Source: Pseudomonas sp. GCEP-101
GTDB taxonomy: Bacteria > Pseudomonadota > Gammaproteobacteria > Pseudomonadales > Pseudomonadaceae
Assembly (NCBI RefSeq): GCF_025133575.1
Contig: NZ_CP104011.1
Location: forward strand, 2,294,001 to 2,358,000
Length of the DNA stretch: 64,000 bases
Direction: 5' to 3'
A program made the translations under genes and the position numbers. The notes under the pieces are model-generated. The model searched no databases and was not told the DNA's origin. It was given only the letters and a program-made list of their open reading frames with translations. Each line of letters starts with the position of its first letter. The first letter of the stretch is position 1. This document shows positions 29,223-39,020 of the stretch, piece after piece.

Positions 29223-30671
29223 ATGAGAAAGTCCTTACTGTCCCTGGCAGTTGCAGCTGTCGTGTTGTCCGGCTGCTCGCTGATCCCCGACTACGAGCGC
29301 CCCGAGGCGCCCGTGGCCGCGGCCTACCCCCAGGGCGAGGCCTACGCTGCGGCGCAACCGGCGACGGCCGGCGCCGACATCGGCTGGCGCGAGTTCTTCA
29401 AGGACCCGCAACTGCAGCGACTGATCGAAGTGTCGCTGGAAAACAACCGCGACCTGCGCGTCGCCGCGCTGAACATCGAAGCCTACCGGGCGCAGTACCG
29501 CATCCAGCGGGCCGACCTGTTCCCGGCGGTGGACGCCAGCGTCACCGGCTCGCGCCAGCGCCTGCCGGCCGACCTGTCGACCACCGGCAGCTCGATGATC
29601 AGCAGCCAGTACGGCGCGACCCTGGGCGTCACCTCCTGGGAGCTCGACCTGTTCGGCCGCCTGCGGGCCCTGCGTGACCAGGCGCTGGAAACCTACTTCG
29701 CCAGCGAAGAGGCTCGTCGCAGCACGCAGACCAGCCTGGTGGCCAACGTCGCCAACGCCTACCTGACGCTGCGCGCCGACCAGGCCCAGCTGCAGCTGAC
29801 CCGCGACACCCTGGGAACCTACCAGAAGAGCTACGACCTGACCAAGCGCAGCTATGACGTCGGCGTGGCCTCGGCGCTGGACCTGCGCCAGGCGCAGACC
29901 TCGGTGGAAAGCGCGCGGGCGACCCTGGCGCAGTACACCCGCCTGGTGGCGCAGGACCAGAACGCGCTGGTGCTGCTGCTCGGCTCCGGCCTGCCGGCGG
30001 ACCTGCCGCAGGGCCGCGGCCTGGGTGACGAACTGCTGGCCACCGTGCCGGCGGGCCTGCCCTCCGACCTGCTGCAGCGCCGCCCGGACATCCTCCAGGC
30101 GGAGCACCAGCTCAAGGCGGCCAACGCCAACATCGGCGCGGCGCGGGCGGCGTTCTTCCCCAGCATCAGCCTGACCGCCAACGCCGGCAGCCTCAGCCCG
30201 GACCTGTCCGGCCTGTTCGACGGCGGTTCCGGCAGCTGGCTGTTCAAGCCGTCGATCACCCTGCCGATCTTCAACGCCGGCAGCCTGCAGGCGAGCCTGG
30301 ACCTGGCCAAGGTGCAGAAGGACATCAACGTGGCGCAGTACGAGAAAGCCATCCAGACGGCCTTCTCCGAGGTGGCCGACGGTCTCGCCGCGCGCGGCAC
30401 CTTCAACGAGCAGTTGCAGGCGCAGCGCGCGCTGGTGGACGCCAGCAGCGAGTACTACCGCCTGGCCGACAAGCGCTACCGCACCGGTGTGGACAACTAC
30501 CTCACCCTGCTCGACGCGCAGCGCTCGCTGTTCAGTGCCCAGCAGCAGTTGATCACCGACCGCCTCAACCAGCTCACCAGCGAGGTCAACCTGTACAAGG
30601 CCCTCGGCGGCGGCTGGCAGGCGACGGCAGCAGACGCCAAGCCGATCTCCAGCGAGGCGCCCAAGGGCTGA
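29223..30671 (+). CDS. oprM: Outer-membrane efflux channel OprM
   Basis: This 482-residue TolC-family lipoprotein has lipobox VLSGC (Cys 18). Two repeated outer-membrane-efflux domains are visible (starting near [20 protein letters not shown] and [19 protein letters not shown]). It forms the exit duct for MexAB. The ATG lies one base after the mexB stop, so translation is coupled. A strong terminator follows 18 bp after the stop. Confidence 0.97.
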   Translation: MRKSLLSLAVAAVVLSGCSLIPDYERPEAPVAAAYPQGEAYAAAQPATAGADIGWREFFKDPQLQRLIEVSLENNRDLRVAALNIEAYRAQYRIQRADLFPAVDASVTGSRQRLPADLSTTGSSMISSQYGATLGVTSWELDLFGRLRALRDQALETYFASEEARRSTQTSLVANVANAYLTLRADQAQLQLTRDTLGTYQKSYDLTKRSYDVGVASALDLRQAQTSVESARATLAQYTRLVAQDQNALVLLLGSGLPADLPQGRGLGDELLATVPAGLPSDLLQRRPDILQAEHQLKAANANIGAARAAFFPSISLTANAGSLSPDLSGLFDGGSGSWLFKPSITLPIFNAGSLQASLDLAKVQKDINVAQYEKAIQTAFSEVADGLAARGTFNEQLQAQRALVDASSEYYRLADKRYRTGVDNYLTLLDAQRSLFSAQQQLITDRLNQLTSEVNLYKALGGGWQATAADAKPISSEAPKG

Positions 30672-30689
30672 TCCTCACCGGCTGGAACG

Positions 30690-30719
30690 AAAAACGCCGC
30701 CCTTCGGGGCGGCGTTTTT
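30690..30719 (+). terminator. Intrinsic terminator of mexAB-oprM
   Basis: A 13-bp stem AAAAACGCCGCCC with complement around a TTCG loop ends in five T residues, just after oprM. Confidence 0.93.
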
Positions 30720-30785
30720 GTTGGTGCGTCCGTGGCGGTCCGGTTGCGGTTCGCGAACGGACGCCGCCGTGAGCACGGCGCGAGT

Positions 30786-30999
30786 GTAGGAGCGGGCCAT
30801 GCCCGCGACCGCGCCCAAGGGGCGCTCCTACCGGATCATGGCGGGTTCGCGAGCAAGCTCGCTCCTACAGGCTGTGAACCGCGCTGACGTGTAGGGCGCA
30901 TGACGCCGAAGGCGTTATCCGCCACCGACGTGGCAGATAATGTGGCGGGTTATACGCCAGCACGGCGTGCTCTTCGTAGGAGCGAGCGTGCTCGCGAAC
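30786..30999. repeat. Cluster of REP-type repeats and a partial palindromic element
   Basis: The 290 bp between the oprM terminator and the next gene are almost all repeats: a GTAGGAGCGGGCCATGCCCG-type REP pair (30786-30831), a reverse GTAGGAGCGAGC-type REP (30845-30868), a partial copy of the GTAGGGYGCATRAC cloverleaf palindrome (30891-30957), and a forward REP (30976-30999). No gene is visible. This is also where gene order departs from PAO1. Confidence 0.85.
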
Positions 31000-31006
31000 C
31001 GCCGAG

Positions 31007-31435
31007 CTACAGCATCGCGCCGCGCCCAGCCGGCTGGATCTGGTTGTCCGCCAGCCAGTCCAGCGCGCATTCGCGCAGGCGCTCGCCCTGGTAGTCGTAC
31101 CAGGCCTGGAGCAGCTCCGGGTAGCCCATCAGCACATGGCGGAAGGCCTTGAACGGCTTGCGCCCCTCCACCGCATTGGCCAGGGCGGAATAGGCGTGGG
31201 GCTCGGGGACTTCGCGCAGGAAGTCGCGCATCAGGTCCAGGGACTGGCCGCTGCTCAGCGGTTCGATGGGCAGCAGGCGCTCCGGTTCGCGGTGCAGCAG
31301 TTCGGCCAGTTCCGGGTCGGGATCGTCTTCAGGAATCAGCAGCACCTGGCCGCTGAAGAGGTCGAGGTAGTGATCGATACCCTGGGTGTCGAGTGCGAAG
31401 GCCAGTTCGTCGAGGTCGATGGTCAGCGGGCGCAT
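31007..31435 (-). CDS. UPF0158-family hypothetical protein
   Basis: This 142-residue, acidic, soluble protein has the pattern IDLDELAFALD...HYLDLFSGQVLLI, which resembles UPF0158. It contains no signal peptide or membrane helix and no catalytic motif I can name. The start at 31435 has a GGGAGAG ribosome-binding site; a longer in-frame extension upstream is Cys/Arg-rich and looks non-coding. It sits between the oprM repeats and a chemoreceptor gene on the same strand. Function is unknown. Confidence 0.7.
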   Translation of the reverse strand: MRPLTIDLDELAFALDTQGIDHYLDLFSGQVLLIPEDDPDPELAELLHREPERLLPIEPLSSGQSLDLMRDFLREVPEPHAYSALANAVEGRKPFKAFRHVLMGYPELLQAWYDYQGERLRECALDWLADNQIQPAGRGAML

Positions 31436-31535
31436 GGTCACTCTCCCTATATGGCGAGTGACCGATCCTACGCCATGCGCATGACAGCTGTCCTGCTTAT
31501 GTCGGCCGGCGCGGGCACACCGACCGTTTCGCGGC

Positions 31536-33482
31536 TCACAGGCGGAAGCGCCCCACCTGCAGCTGCAGCTCACTGCCCAGGCGCGCCAGTTCGGTGCTGG
31601 AGCTGGCGGTCTGTTCGCTGGCGGCGGCCGACTGGTCGGCGATCTCGCGCACCTGCACCACGCTGCGGTTGATTTCCTCGGCGACGCTGCTCTGCTCCTC
31701 GGCGGCCGAAGCGATCTGCAGGTTCATGCCCTGGATGTCGGCCACGGTGCGGGCGATGGCCCCCAGCGCTTCGCCGGCGCGGCGGGTGAGCTGCACCGAG
31801 CTGCCGGTCAGCCGGCGGCTGTCGTCCATGCGCGACACCGCGTCCTGGGCACCGCGTTGCAAGGCGGCGATCAGGCCCTCGATCTCGGCGGTGGACGACT
31901 GTGTGCGCTGTGCCAGGCCGCGAACCTCGTCCGCTACCACGGCAAAGCCGCGCCCTGCCTCCCCGGCGCGGGCGGCCTCGATGGCGGCGTTGAGCGCCAG
32001 CAGGTTGGTCTGCTCGGCCACCGATTTGATCACGTCCAGCACGCTGCCGATCTTCTCGCTTTCCTGGCGCAGCAGCTCCATGGCCTGCGCGGAACGATCC
32101 ACCTCGCTGGCCAGGCGGTCGATCTGCTGCACGGCGTCCTGCACCACCAGGTCGCCCTCGCGGGCCTGCTGGTCGGCCTGGCGGGCAGCGGCGGAGGCCT
32201 GCTCGGCGTTGCGCGCGACTTCCTGCACGGTGGCGGCCATTTCGTGGATGGCGCTGGCGACCTGCTCGGTCTCCACGCGCTGGCTGTTCACCCCCGCGCG
32301 GGTCTGCTCGGTGACGGCGGACAGCTCGTCGGCGGCGGTGGCCAGCTGGCTGACGCTGCCGCCGATATGGCCGAGCAGCTGCGCCAGACTTTCGCGCATG
32401 CGCAGCATCACCCGCTGCAACTGGCCCAATTCGTCGCTGCGCTGCAGGTTGAGGTCGCGGGAGAGCCCCTGGGACAGGTCGCCCTGGGCGATGCGCTCGG
32501 CCAGCTCCAGGGCCTCCAGCAACGGGCGGACGATCTGCCGGTTGATTGCCCACCCCGAGAGCAGGCCAAAGGCAAGGGCCAGCACGGCGATGAGGATCTG
32601 CCGGGTCTTGGCCGCGGCGGTCTCGGCCTCGTTGCGCGCCAGGGTGTCCTGGTAGAGGTGGGTGGCGGCGGCGAGCAGCGCGTCGCTGGCGCTGCCCAGG
32701 CGGGTGCGCGCCTGCTGGGTGGCATTCACGCCGTCGCGGAAGTGCTCGATGCCGCTGCGGTAGCTCTGCAGGTCCTTCAGTGCGTTGCTCAGGCCATCAG
32801 CGGCGAGGGCCGGCAACTGGCCGTGCAGGGCGTTGCCGGCGTCGCGCAGCGTGTCGAAGGCGTTGAAGGCCGCCTGCTCGGCGCTGGCGGATTGTTCGAA
32901 GACGTAGCCTCTCACCTGGTAGCGCACGGCGAGCAATTGCTGGTGCAACCGGCCGACGGCCTGGGCGCTGTGCAGCAGCTGGGCGTCGCCGGGCTGCTCG
33001 GCGAGCAGGTCGAAGAGCTGCTTGTCCAGCGCCTCGAAGGCCTGCAGGGCGCTCTGCGCGCTGCCCACCAGCGTGCCGCGGGCCTGGGTGCGCTGGTCGA
33101 CAGCGCGGGTGAGGGCGCTGAACGCCTCGCGGTACTGGCTGACGGCCTGGCGCGCGGCGTCCAGCTGCCGGGCGTCGATATCGCTGCCCGTCAGGCGCTG
33201 TTCGATGACGGCCAGCATCTTCGTGCTGTGTTGTTCGACGCGCTCGGCCTGGGACCGGTCGCCGCCCAGTTCGAATTGCAGGCGGGCAAGATTGGCCTGC
33301 TGGCTTAAGTCATTGAGCTCGGTGATGGTCGCCAACTGCTCGCCGCGCGCGGCCTGGTTGTCCAGGCTGTGCAGGCCGCCGAGCAGCACCAGCAGGGTGA
33401 GGAAGAGGAGAATGCCGAAGCCCACCACCAGCTTCAGGCTGACGTTCAGGCGTCCCAGCTGTACCACTAGCCAATCGTACAT
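31536..33482 (-). CDS. Methyl-accepting chemotaxis protein, HBM-type sensor (first of two)
   Basis: This 648-residue chemoreceptor has helix 1 (about 17-37), an all-helical periplasmic region of about 255 residues typical in size and pattern of HBM sensors (TCA-cycle acid receptors such as McpS/McpK), helix 2 (about 294-314), HAMP, and a signalling domain with tip [20 protein letters not shown]. The start at 33482 ([13 protein letters not shown]) has a GGAG ribosome-binding site. It lies downstream of a second receptor of the same architecture, separated by REPs and a terminator, so they are likely separate transcripts. The ligand is not predictable. Confidence 0.88.
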   Translation of the reverse strand: MYDWLVVQLGRLNVSLKLVVGFGILLFLTLLVLLGGLHSLDNQAARGEQLATITELNDLSQQANLARLQFELGGDRSQAERVEQHSTKMLAVIEQRLTGSDIDARQLDAARQAVSQYREAFSALTRAVDQRTQARGTLVGSAQSALQAFEALDKQLFDLLAEQPGDAQLLHSAQAVGRLHQQLLAVRYQVRGYVFEQSASAEQAAFNAFDTLRDAGNALHGQLPALAADGLSNALKDLQSYRSGIEHFRDGVNATQQARTRLGSASDALLAAATHLYQDTLARNEAETAAAKTRQILIAVLALAFGLLSGWAINRQIVRPLLEALELAERIAQGDLSQGLSRDLNLQRSDELGQLQRVMLRMRESLAQLLGHIGGSVSQLATAADELSAVTEQTRAGVNSQRVETEQVASAIHEMAATVQEVARNAEQASAAARQADQQAREGDLVVQDAVQQIDRLASEVDRSAQAMELLRQESEKIGSVLDVIKSVAEQTNLLALNAAIEAARAGEAGRGFAVVADEVRGLAQRTQSSTAEIEGLIAALQRGAQDAVSRMDDSRRLTGSSVQLTRRAGEALGAIARTVADIQGMNLQIASAAEEQSSVAEEINRSVVQVREIADQSAAASEQTASSSTELARLGSELQLQVGRFRL

Positions 33483-33659
33483 GTCGAATGCTCCAGGCAG
33501 GCGTCGCCACGGGATCGACGGCCCGTGGCTGGCAAGAACCAATGTGCGGTGGCGAGGCGAAATTATCGGGACGCATCTTCGTGCGTCAGAGGCTATCGGC
33601 GGCGAAACGGGAAACTGAAGGCGGTATCTTGTCGCGATGTTTCCCGCGCGCGTGATCTT

Positions 33660-33726
33660 GTAGGAGCGAGCTTGCTCGCGAACCGATTCCGCTGCGGGGC
33701 CTGTTCGCGAGCAAGCTCGCTCCTAC
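33660..33726. repeat. REPIN between the two chemoreceptor genes
   Basis: Inverted 24-bp REPs (33660-33683 forward, 33703-33726 reverse) of the GTAGGAGCGAGCTTGCTCGC family are separated by 19 bp. Confidence 0.9.
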
Positions 33727-33746
33727 AGGTCCGTGTAAGGTCAAAG

Positions 33747-33773
33747 AAAAGGCCCGCGTTGCGCGGGCCTTTT
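33747..33773 (-). terminator. Intrinsic terminator of the second chemoreceptor gene
   Basis: A 12-bp stem AAAAGGCCCGCG with complement and a 3-nt loop. Read on the minus strand it ends in T residues 16 bp beyond the stop codon at 33789. Confidence 0.88.
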
Positions 33774-33788
33774 CGTGGCGGGGATGGA

Positions 33789-35702
33789 TCAGACGCGGAA
33801 GCGGCTCACCAGTACCTGCAGCTCGTTACCCAGGCGCGCCAGCTCCACGCTGGACGCAGCGGTTTCCTCGCTGGCGGCGGCGGTCTGCTCGGAGATGTCG
33901 CGCACGTTCATCACGCTGCGGTTGATCTCCTCGGCCACGGCGCTCTGCTGCTCGGAGGCGGCGGCGATCTGCTGGTTCATCGACTGGATGGTCGACACGG
34001 TGCGGGTGATGGCGCCCAGGCGCTCGCCGGCGCGGCGGGTCAGGTCGACGGTGCTGACGGTCAGGTCGCGGCTGGTCTCCATCATCTGCACGGCCTGCTG
34101 GGTGCCGCTCTGCAGGCCGGCGATCAGCTCTTCGATCTCCTCGGTGGAGGACTGGGTGCGTTGCGCCAGGCCGCGCACCTCGTCGGCCACCACGGCGAAG
34201 CCACGGCCGGCGTCGCCAGCGCGGGCGGCTTCGATGGCGGCGTTGAGCGCCAGCAGGTTGGTCTGCTCGGCCACCGCCTTGATGACGTCCAGCACGCTGC
34301 CGATCTTCTCGCTTTCGCGCTTGAGCTTGAGCACCGACTCGTTGGTACGGCCCACTTCGCCGGCCAGGCGGTCCATCTGGGTCACCGCCTCGTTCACCGC
34401 GCCTTCGCCGTCGCGGGCCTGGCGGTCGGCGGCGGAGGCGGCCTCGGAGGCCTCCTCGGCGTTGCGCGCGACTTCCTGCACGGTGGCGGCCATCTCGTTC
34501 ATGGCGGTGGCGACCTGGTCGGTCTCGACCTTCTGGTTGTTCACCCCGGCGCTGGTCTGCTCGGTCACCGCGGACAGCTCCTCGGCGGCGCTGGCGATCT
34601 GCGTCACGCCGTCGTGGATGCGGCCGATCAGCTCGCGCAGCGACAGGTTCATGCGCTGCATGCTCTTCTGCAGTTGGCCCAGCTCGTCGTGGCGGTTGGT
34701 GGGGATATCACGGCTGAGGTCGCCGTCGGCGATGCGCTCGGCGTGGCCCAGCACCTCGCGCAGCGGATTGACGATCTGCCCGGTGATGACCCAGGCGGCA
34801 ATGGTGCCCAGCACCAGCGCGACCAGCGCGGCCAGGCCCAGCAGGGTCTTGGCCTGGGCGACGCCCTCATCGCGCTTGGCGGTCTGGGTGGCGGTCAGGT
34901 CGGCGCTGAGCTTCTCGATCTGCTGCCCGGCGTCGCGCATGCGGTCGCGGGCCGCCTGGCTGTCGTTGACCTCGTTGCGGTAGTTGGTCAGCGCGTTGCG
35001 GTAGCTCTCCAGCGCGTCGAGGGTGGCGCGGAACTCGGCGCTCAGCTCGGCCGGGGAGGTGCTCATGTCGCTCTTCACGCCGTCGATCAGCTTCTGCAGA
35101 CCGGCGAAGGCCGGCTGCTCCAGGTTCTGCGCGTCGGTGCTGGTGTAGGCCATGACCTGCAGGCGCGCCTGCATCACGGCACGGCCGAGGCCGGCGAGGT
35201 CCTGCAGGTGCTGCAGGCTTTCCGCGCTGTTGCTGTTCACCAGCTTCTGCTCGGCCTTCTGCATGCCCTCGCCGACCGCGCCGGCGGCCTGGATCAGTAC
35301 CTGCTTGGCGGCGTCGCGCTCTTCGTAGGACTTCAGCAACTGCGCATACAGCTTGCGGTATTCCACGCTCAGGTCATGTTGCTGGTCGATGACGCGGCGG
35401 TCCTCGGCCTCGGTGAACTTCTCGTTCAGCGCCCGGTGGCGCTGATCCAGGTTGTCCAGCGTGTCGAGCACCGCCTTGGCGTCTTCCGGAGCGCGCGTGG
35501 ACTGGAACTTCAGGCGGGCGATGCGCAGGTCCTTGGCGATCGCGATCAGCTCGGAGATCTCGCCGAGCTTGTCGCCCCGGTTGATCACGTTGCCCAGGTT
35601 GATCCAGCCGGTGAGGGCGATCAGCAGGGTGAGCAGCAGCACCAGGCCGAAGCCGGAGGCGAGTTTGAGTCTGACAGTCAGGTTGTTGAACCAGCGAAAC
35701 AT
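33789..35702 (-). CDS. Methyl-accepting chemotaxis protein, HBM-type sensor (McpK/McpS-like)
   Basis: This 637-residue receptor has helix 1 (about 15-36), a helical-bimodular periplasmic sensor (about 37-280), helix 2 (about 282-306), HAMP ([20 protein letters not shown]) and a signalling domain with tip [20 protein letters not shown]. The N-terminus [20 protein letters not shown] closely resembles McpS-type receptors. By position (next to the rsmE-like gene and tat) it corresponds to PAO1 PA5072/McpK, reported to sense alpha-ketoglutarate; the ligand here is inference. Its own terminator separates it from the first receptor. Confidence 0.9.
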   Translation of the reverse strand: MFRWFNNLTVRLKLASGFGLVLLLTLLIALTGWINLGNVINRGDKLGEISELIAIAKDLRIARLKFQSTRAPEDAKAVLDTLDNLDQRHRALNEKFTEAEDRRVIDQQHDLSVEYRKLYAQLLKSYEERDAAKQVLIQAAGAVGEGMQKAEQKLVNSNSAESLQHLQDLAGLGRAVMQARLQVMAYTSTDAQNLEQPAFAGLQKLIDGVKSDMSTSPAELSAEFRATLDALESYRNALTNYRNEVNDSQAARDRMRDAGQQIEKLSADLTATQTAKRDEGVAQAKTLLGLAALVALVLGTIAAWVITGQIVNPLREVLGHAERIADGDLSRDIPTNRHDELGQLQKSMQRMNLSLRELIGRIHDGVTQIASAAEELSAVTEQTSAGVNNQKVETDQVATAMNEMAATVQEVARNAEEASEAASAADRQARDGEGAVNEAVTQMDRLAGEVGRTNESVLKLKRESEKIGSVLDVIKAVAEQTNLLALNAAIEAARAGDAGRGFAVVADEVRGLAQRTQSSTEEIEELIAGLQSGTQQAVQMMETSRDLTVSTVDLTRRAGERLGAITRTVSTIQSMNQQIAAASEQQSAVAEEINRSVMNVRDISEQTAAASEETAASSVELARLGNELQVLVSRFRV

Positions 35703-35885
35703 GAGGAGGCGCTCCAGCGTTGAACAGGGCCGGTACGCATGGCTGAGCAGGAAATGCGCAGAGTGGGGACGACCGGTAGTCCAGATATCGGCTTCGCCGG
35801 CAGGAACTGAAGCGTTTCGGGTTATTTTTCTGACTGGTGGTTCACGCTGGAGGCCGCGTGGTTACTGGCCTGTAGCCATTTCTCG

Positions 35886-36593
35886 TTAGTACAGTCGTGC
35901 CAAAAGAGCGGTCACCGCGGTCTCGACGCGCAGGATGCGCTCGCCCAGTTGCACGGGGTTCAACCCGGCTTCGCGCAGCTTGTCGACCTCGTAGGGAATC
36001 CAGCCGCCTTCAGGGCCGATGGCCAGCGTCACCGGCTCGCTCAGCGCCCGGGGGCATTCCGGCCAGGGGCCGGGGTGGCCGATCAGGCCGAGGCTGCCGG
36101 CGGCCAGGGCGGGCAGGCGGTCCTCGACGAAGGGCTTGAAGCGCTTCTCGATGATCACCTCGGGCAGCACGGTGTCGCGGGCCTGCTCCAGGCCCAGGAT
36201 CAGTTGCTCACGAATGGCCCCGGGTTCGAGGAAAGGCGTCTGCCAGAAGCTCTTTTCCACCCGGTAGCTGTTGAGCAGCACCAGGCGCGGTACGCCCATG
36301 GCGGCGACGGTCTGCAGCACGCGGCGGAGCATCTTCGGGCGGGGCAGGGCGAGCAGCAGGGTCAGCGGCAGCTTGGCCGGGGGCGCCTGGTCGAAGCTGA
36401 CCTGCAGCTCGGCCTCGTTGGCCTCCAGGCGCAGCAGGTGGCCTTCGCCCATCAGGCCGCCCAGGCGGCCGACGCGCAGCCGGTCGCCGCTTTCGGCGCG
36501 ATGCACGTCCTGCAGGTGAGTGAGGCGGCGGTCGCGCAGGATCACGCGGTCCGCCGCGACGAAGTCGGCGTCGTCGAGCAGCAGCAGGTTCAC
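35886..36593 (-). CDS. RsmE-family RNA methyltransferase, second copy (PA5071-like)
   Basis: This 235-residue SPOUT protein has VTLAIGPEGGWIPYEVDKL and QLGERILRVETAVTALLARL at its C-terminus and the RsmE-like N-terminal barrel ([11 protein letters not shown]). It is well diverged from the RsmE at 18911-19630. It starts with GTG at 36593, overlapping the tatC stop in a GTGA tetranucleotide, which implies translational coupling to tatC. The target nucleotide may differ from U1498. No in-frame ATG fits better. Confidence 0.85.
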   Translation of the reverse strand: MNLLLLDDADFVAADRVILRDRRLTHLQDVHRAESGDRLRVGRLGGLMGEGHLLRLEANEAELQVSFDQAPPAKLPLTLLLALPRPKMLRRVLQTVAAMGVPRLVLLNSYRVEKSFWQTPFLEPGAIREQLILGLEQARDTVLPEVIIEKRFKPFVEDRLPALAAGSLGLIGHPGPWPECPRALSEPVTLAIGPEGGWIPYEVDKLREAGLNPVQLGERILRVETAVTALLARLY

Positions 36594-37384
36594 GGACGGG
36601 TAGCCGGCGGCTGGTCGCCCTTGGATTCGTCTTCGGTTTCCGGCCCGCGCTTGCGGATCAGGTGGCTGAACAGCACGCCGGCCTCGAACAGCATCCACAT
36701 CGGTACCGCCAGCAGGGTCTGCGACAGCGGGTCCGGCGGGGTAAGGACCATGCCGACGACGAAGCAGCCGATGATCACGTAGGGGCGGATCTTCTTCAGG
36801 TAGGCCACGTCGACCACCCCGATCCACACCAGCAGCACGGTGGCCACGGGTATCTCGAAGGCCACGCCGAAGGCGAACAGCAGGGTGAGGAAGTCCAGGT
36901 AGCTGTTGATGTCGGTCATCGGCGTCACCCCTTCCGGGGCCTGGCCGAGGAAGAAGTGGAACATCAACGGGAACACCAGGAAGTAGGCGAAGGCCATGCC
37001 CGCGTAGAACAGCACGATGCTGGAGGCCAGCAGCGGCAGGGCGACGCGCTTCTCGTGCTTGTACAGGCCCGGCGCGATGAAGCCCCAGACCTGGGCGAGG
37101 ATGATCGGCATGGCGATCAGCACGGCGACGATCATGGTCAGCTTCAGCGGCGCCAGGAAGGCCGACGCCGGGTCGATGGCGATCATGGTCGCGCCTTCGG
37201 GCAGGAAGCGGCGCAGCGGCTCGGAGGCCAGCGCGTAGATCTTCTGCGAGAAGTACAGCAAGCCGATGAAGATCACGAAGATCGCCACCACGCAGCGCAG
37301 CAGGCGCGTGCGCAGTTCGGTCAGGTGCGAGACCAGGGGCATTTCCTGATCGTGTTCGGGCTGGTCGGGCTTTTCGGCGCTCAT
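36590..37384 (-). CDS. tatC: Twin-arginine translocase subunit TatC
   Basis: This 264-residue polytopic inner-membrane protein has six helices and binds twin-arginine signal peptides with TatB. Conserved blocks are [24 protein letters not shown], the [11 protein letters not shown] segment and the tract [20 protein letters not shown]. Its start overlaps the tatB stop by 4 bp (ATGA), and its stop overlaps the GTG of the next gene. Confidence 0.97.
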   Translation of the reverse strand: MSAEKPDQPEHDQEMPLVSHLTELRTRLLRCVVAIFVIFIGLLYFSQKIYALASEPLRRFLPEGATMIAIDPASAFLAPLKLTMIVAVLIAMPIILAQVWGFIAPGLYKHEKRVALPLLASSIVLFYAGMAFAYFLVFPLMFHFFLGQAPEGVTPMTDINSYLDFLTLLFAFGVAFEIPVATVLLVWIGVVDVAYLKKIRPYVIIGCFVVGMVLTPPDPLSQTLLAVPMWMLFEAGVLFSHLIRKRGPETEDESKGDQPPATRP

Positions 37385-37896
37385 GGGGTACGCGGCGTCT
37401 CGGACGAAGCGGGCGGCTGGCTCGCGCCAGTCGGTTCGGTCGGTTGGCTCGGCTGGCCGGCTTCCGGCGCCGCAGCGGCTGGCGCTGGTGGGGTGGCCGG
37501 CGCAATGCCCGCGCCCGGCAGGCTGTTCAGGCGGCTATGGGGCGCGATGCTCGGTGCTGCCGGCGGTTCGGCGCTGGCGCGTTGGCCGTCGGGCTGGGCC
37601 GGTGGCTGCTGCGGGGTGAGCGCGTCGCGCGCCTGATCCTGCAGGTCGGTCAGCGGCGCCATCAGCTTCTTGGCTTCCTGCTCCATCTGCAGGATGTGCT
37701 CGTTGTGCAGCTGGCGGCGGATTTCATCCGCGCCCAGCTCTCGCTCCACTTCCGTCTTGATGGCATTGAAGCTGCGCTTGAGCCGGCCGATCCACAGGCC
37801 CGCGGTGCGCGCAGCGCCCGGCAGGCGGTCGGGGCCGAGCACCAGCAGGGCGACGAGGCCCACCAGCAGCAGTTCGCTGAAGCTGATACCGAACAT
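37381..37896 (-). CDS. tatB: Twin-arginine translocase subunit TatB
   Basis: This 171-residue protein has one N-terminal membrane helix ([20 protein letters not shown]), the hinge GPDRLP and an amphipathic helix ([20 protein letters not shown]). The tail beyond about residue 90 is a long Ala/Pro-rich segment, longer than I recall for P. aeruginosa TatB. It forms the substrate receptor with TatC. Confidence 0.95.
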   Translation of the reverse strand: MFGISFSELLLVGLVALLVLGPDRLPGAARTAGLWIGRLKRSFNAIKTEVERELGADEIRRQLHNEHILQMEQEAKKLMAPLTDLQDQARDALTPQQPPAQPDGQRASAEPPAAPSIAPHSRLNSLPGAGIAPATPPAPAAAAPEAGQPSQPTEPTGASQPPASSETPRTP

Positions 37897-37907
37897 GGTT
37901 TATCCCA

Positions 37908-38156
37908 TCAGTCCTTGCGTGCCGGCTCTTCGACCTTCTGCGCCTGGGCGTCGATGGTGTGCGGCTGGTTCAGCGGCGGGGTACCGGCAGCGGCGTTCGG
38001 GTCCTTCTTGTCGTCTTCCTCGGTGTTCATCGCCTTCTTGAAGCCCTTGATGGCTTCGCCGACGTCCGAGCCCAGGTTCTTCAGGCGCTTGGTGCCGAAC
38101 ACCAGGACCACGACGATCAGGATGACGACCCAGTGTTTCCAGTCAAAGATGCCCAT
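37908..38156 (-). CDS. tatA: Twin-arginine translocase subunit TatA
   Basis: This 82-residue pore-forming subunit has a short membrane helix ([17 protein letters not shown]), the [10 protein letters not shown] hinge and an amphipathic helix ([13 protein letters not shown]), then a charged tail. It is first of tatA-tatB-tatC and lies 11 bp before tatB. Confidence 0.96.
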   Translation of the reverse strand: MGIFDWKHWVVILIVVVLVFGTKRLKNLGSDVGEAIKGFKKAMNTEEDDKKDPNAAAGTPPLNQPHTIDAQAQKVEEPARKD

Positions 38157-38183
38157 CTTGTATTCCTCGCAACGTTGTCGGGT

Positions 38184-38522
38184 TCAGGCAGACGGTTGGC
38201 GCGCGGCTTTCTCGTCATGCCCGGAAAGGCCGAAGCGGCGGTCCAGTTCGTCCAGTACCGCCTGCGGATGCTGGCCGAGCGCGGCGAGCATTACCAGGGA
38301 GTGGAACCAGAGATCGGCCGTTTCGTAGATCAGGTCCGTGCAATCGCCGCTGGTGGCGGCGTCCTTGGCGGCCAGGATGGTTTCCACCGATTCCTCGCCG
38401 ACCTTCTCCAGAATCTTGTTCAGGCCCTTGTGATACAGGCTGGCCACGTAGGAGCTGTCCGGTGCGGCATTCTTGCGCGCTTCGAGGACTTCCGCCAGAC
38501 GGGCGAGGGTATCAGTGCTCAT
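38184..38522 (-). CDS. hisE: Phosphoribosyl-ATP pyrophosphatase
   Basis: This 112-residue MazG-fold enzyme hydrolyses PR-ATP to PR-AMP, the second step of histidine synthesis. Seen are [33 protein letters not shown] metal ligands ([13 protein letters not shown]) and [14 protein letters not shown]. The ATG at 38522 lies inside the end of hisI (11-bp overlap), so the two are coupled. hisE and hisI are separate proteins here, not fused as in enterobacteria. Confidence 0.95.
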   Translation of the reverse strand: MSTDTLARLAEVLEARKNAAPDSSYVASLYHKGLNKILEKVGEESVETILAAKDAATSGDCTDLIYETADLWFHSLVMLAALGQHPQAVLDELDRRFGLSGHDEKAARQPSA

Positions 38523-38925
38523 GGGGTTTTCCTGTACCTGCGTGGGAGTAGATCGCATCCGGGTCCTTGAGGACCGGGTCGACGGTCTGCCAGGCGCCGT
38601 TCTCGAACACCCGGTAGAAGCAGCTCTCGCGGCCGGTGTGGCAGGCGATGCCGCCCAGCTGTTCGACCATCAGGATCACCACGTCGGCGTCGCAGTCCAG
38701 GCGCAGCTCGTGCAGCTTCTGCACGTGGCCGGAGTCCTCGCCCTTGCGCCAGAGCTTGCCGCGCGAGCGCGACCAGTAGATGGCGCGGTTTTCGGCGGCG
38801 GTCAGGGCCAGGGCCTCGCGGTTCATCCAGGCCATCATCAGCACGCGGCCGGTGCGATGGTCCTGGGCGATCGCCGGCACCAGTCCATCGGCATTCCACT
38901 TGATTTCGTCCAGCCAGTCTTTCAT
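38512..38925 (-). CDS. hisI: Phosphoribosyl-AMP cyclohydrolase
   Basis: This 137-residue zinc enzyme opens the adenine ring of PR-AMP, the third step of histidine synthesis. Motifs are [27 protein letters not shown], the Zn/Mg site [12 protein letters not shown] and [14 protein letters not shown]. The start is the ATG of [14 protein letters not shown], matching the PAO1 protein. It precedes hisE. Confidence 0.96.
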   Translation of the reverse strand: MKDWLDEIKWNADGLVPAIAQDHRTGRVLMMAWMNREALALTAAENRAIYWSRSRGKLWRKGEDSGHVQKLHELRLDCDADVVILMVEQLGGIACHTGRESCFYRVFENGAWQTVDPVLKDPDAIYSHAGTGKPHEH

Positions 38926-39020
38926 CTCGGGTTCCGTACAGCGGGCACGCGCGGTGCCCAGAGCCACTTTGTAAGCCACTTCGTCCAACGGTCAAGTGTG
39001 CCAGCCAGGGCGGCGACTGG

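Noticed and set aside
18911..36593. Recent duplication of rsmE
   Set aside because: The two proteins differ throughout, including around the knot motifs; both positions are occupied in PAO1, so the duplication is old.
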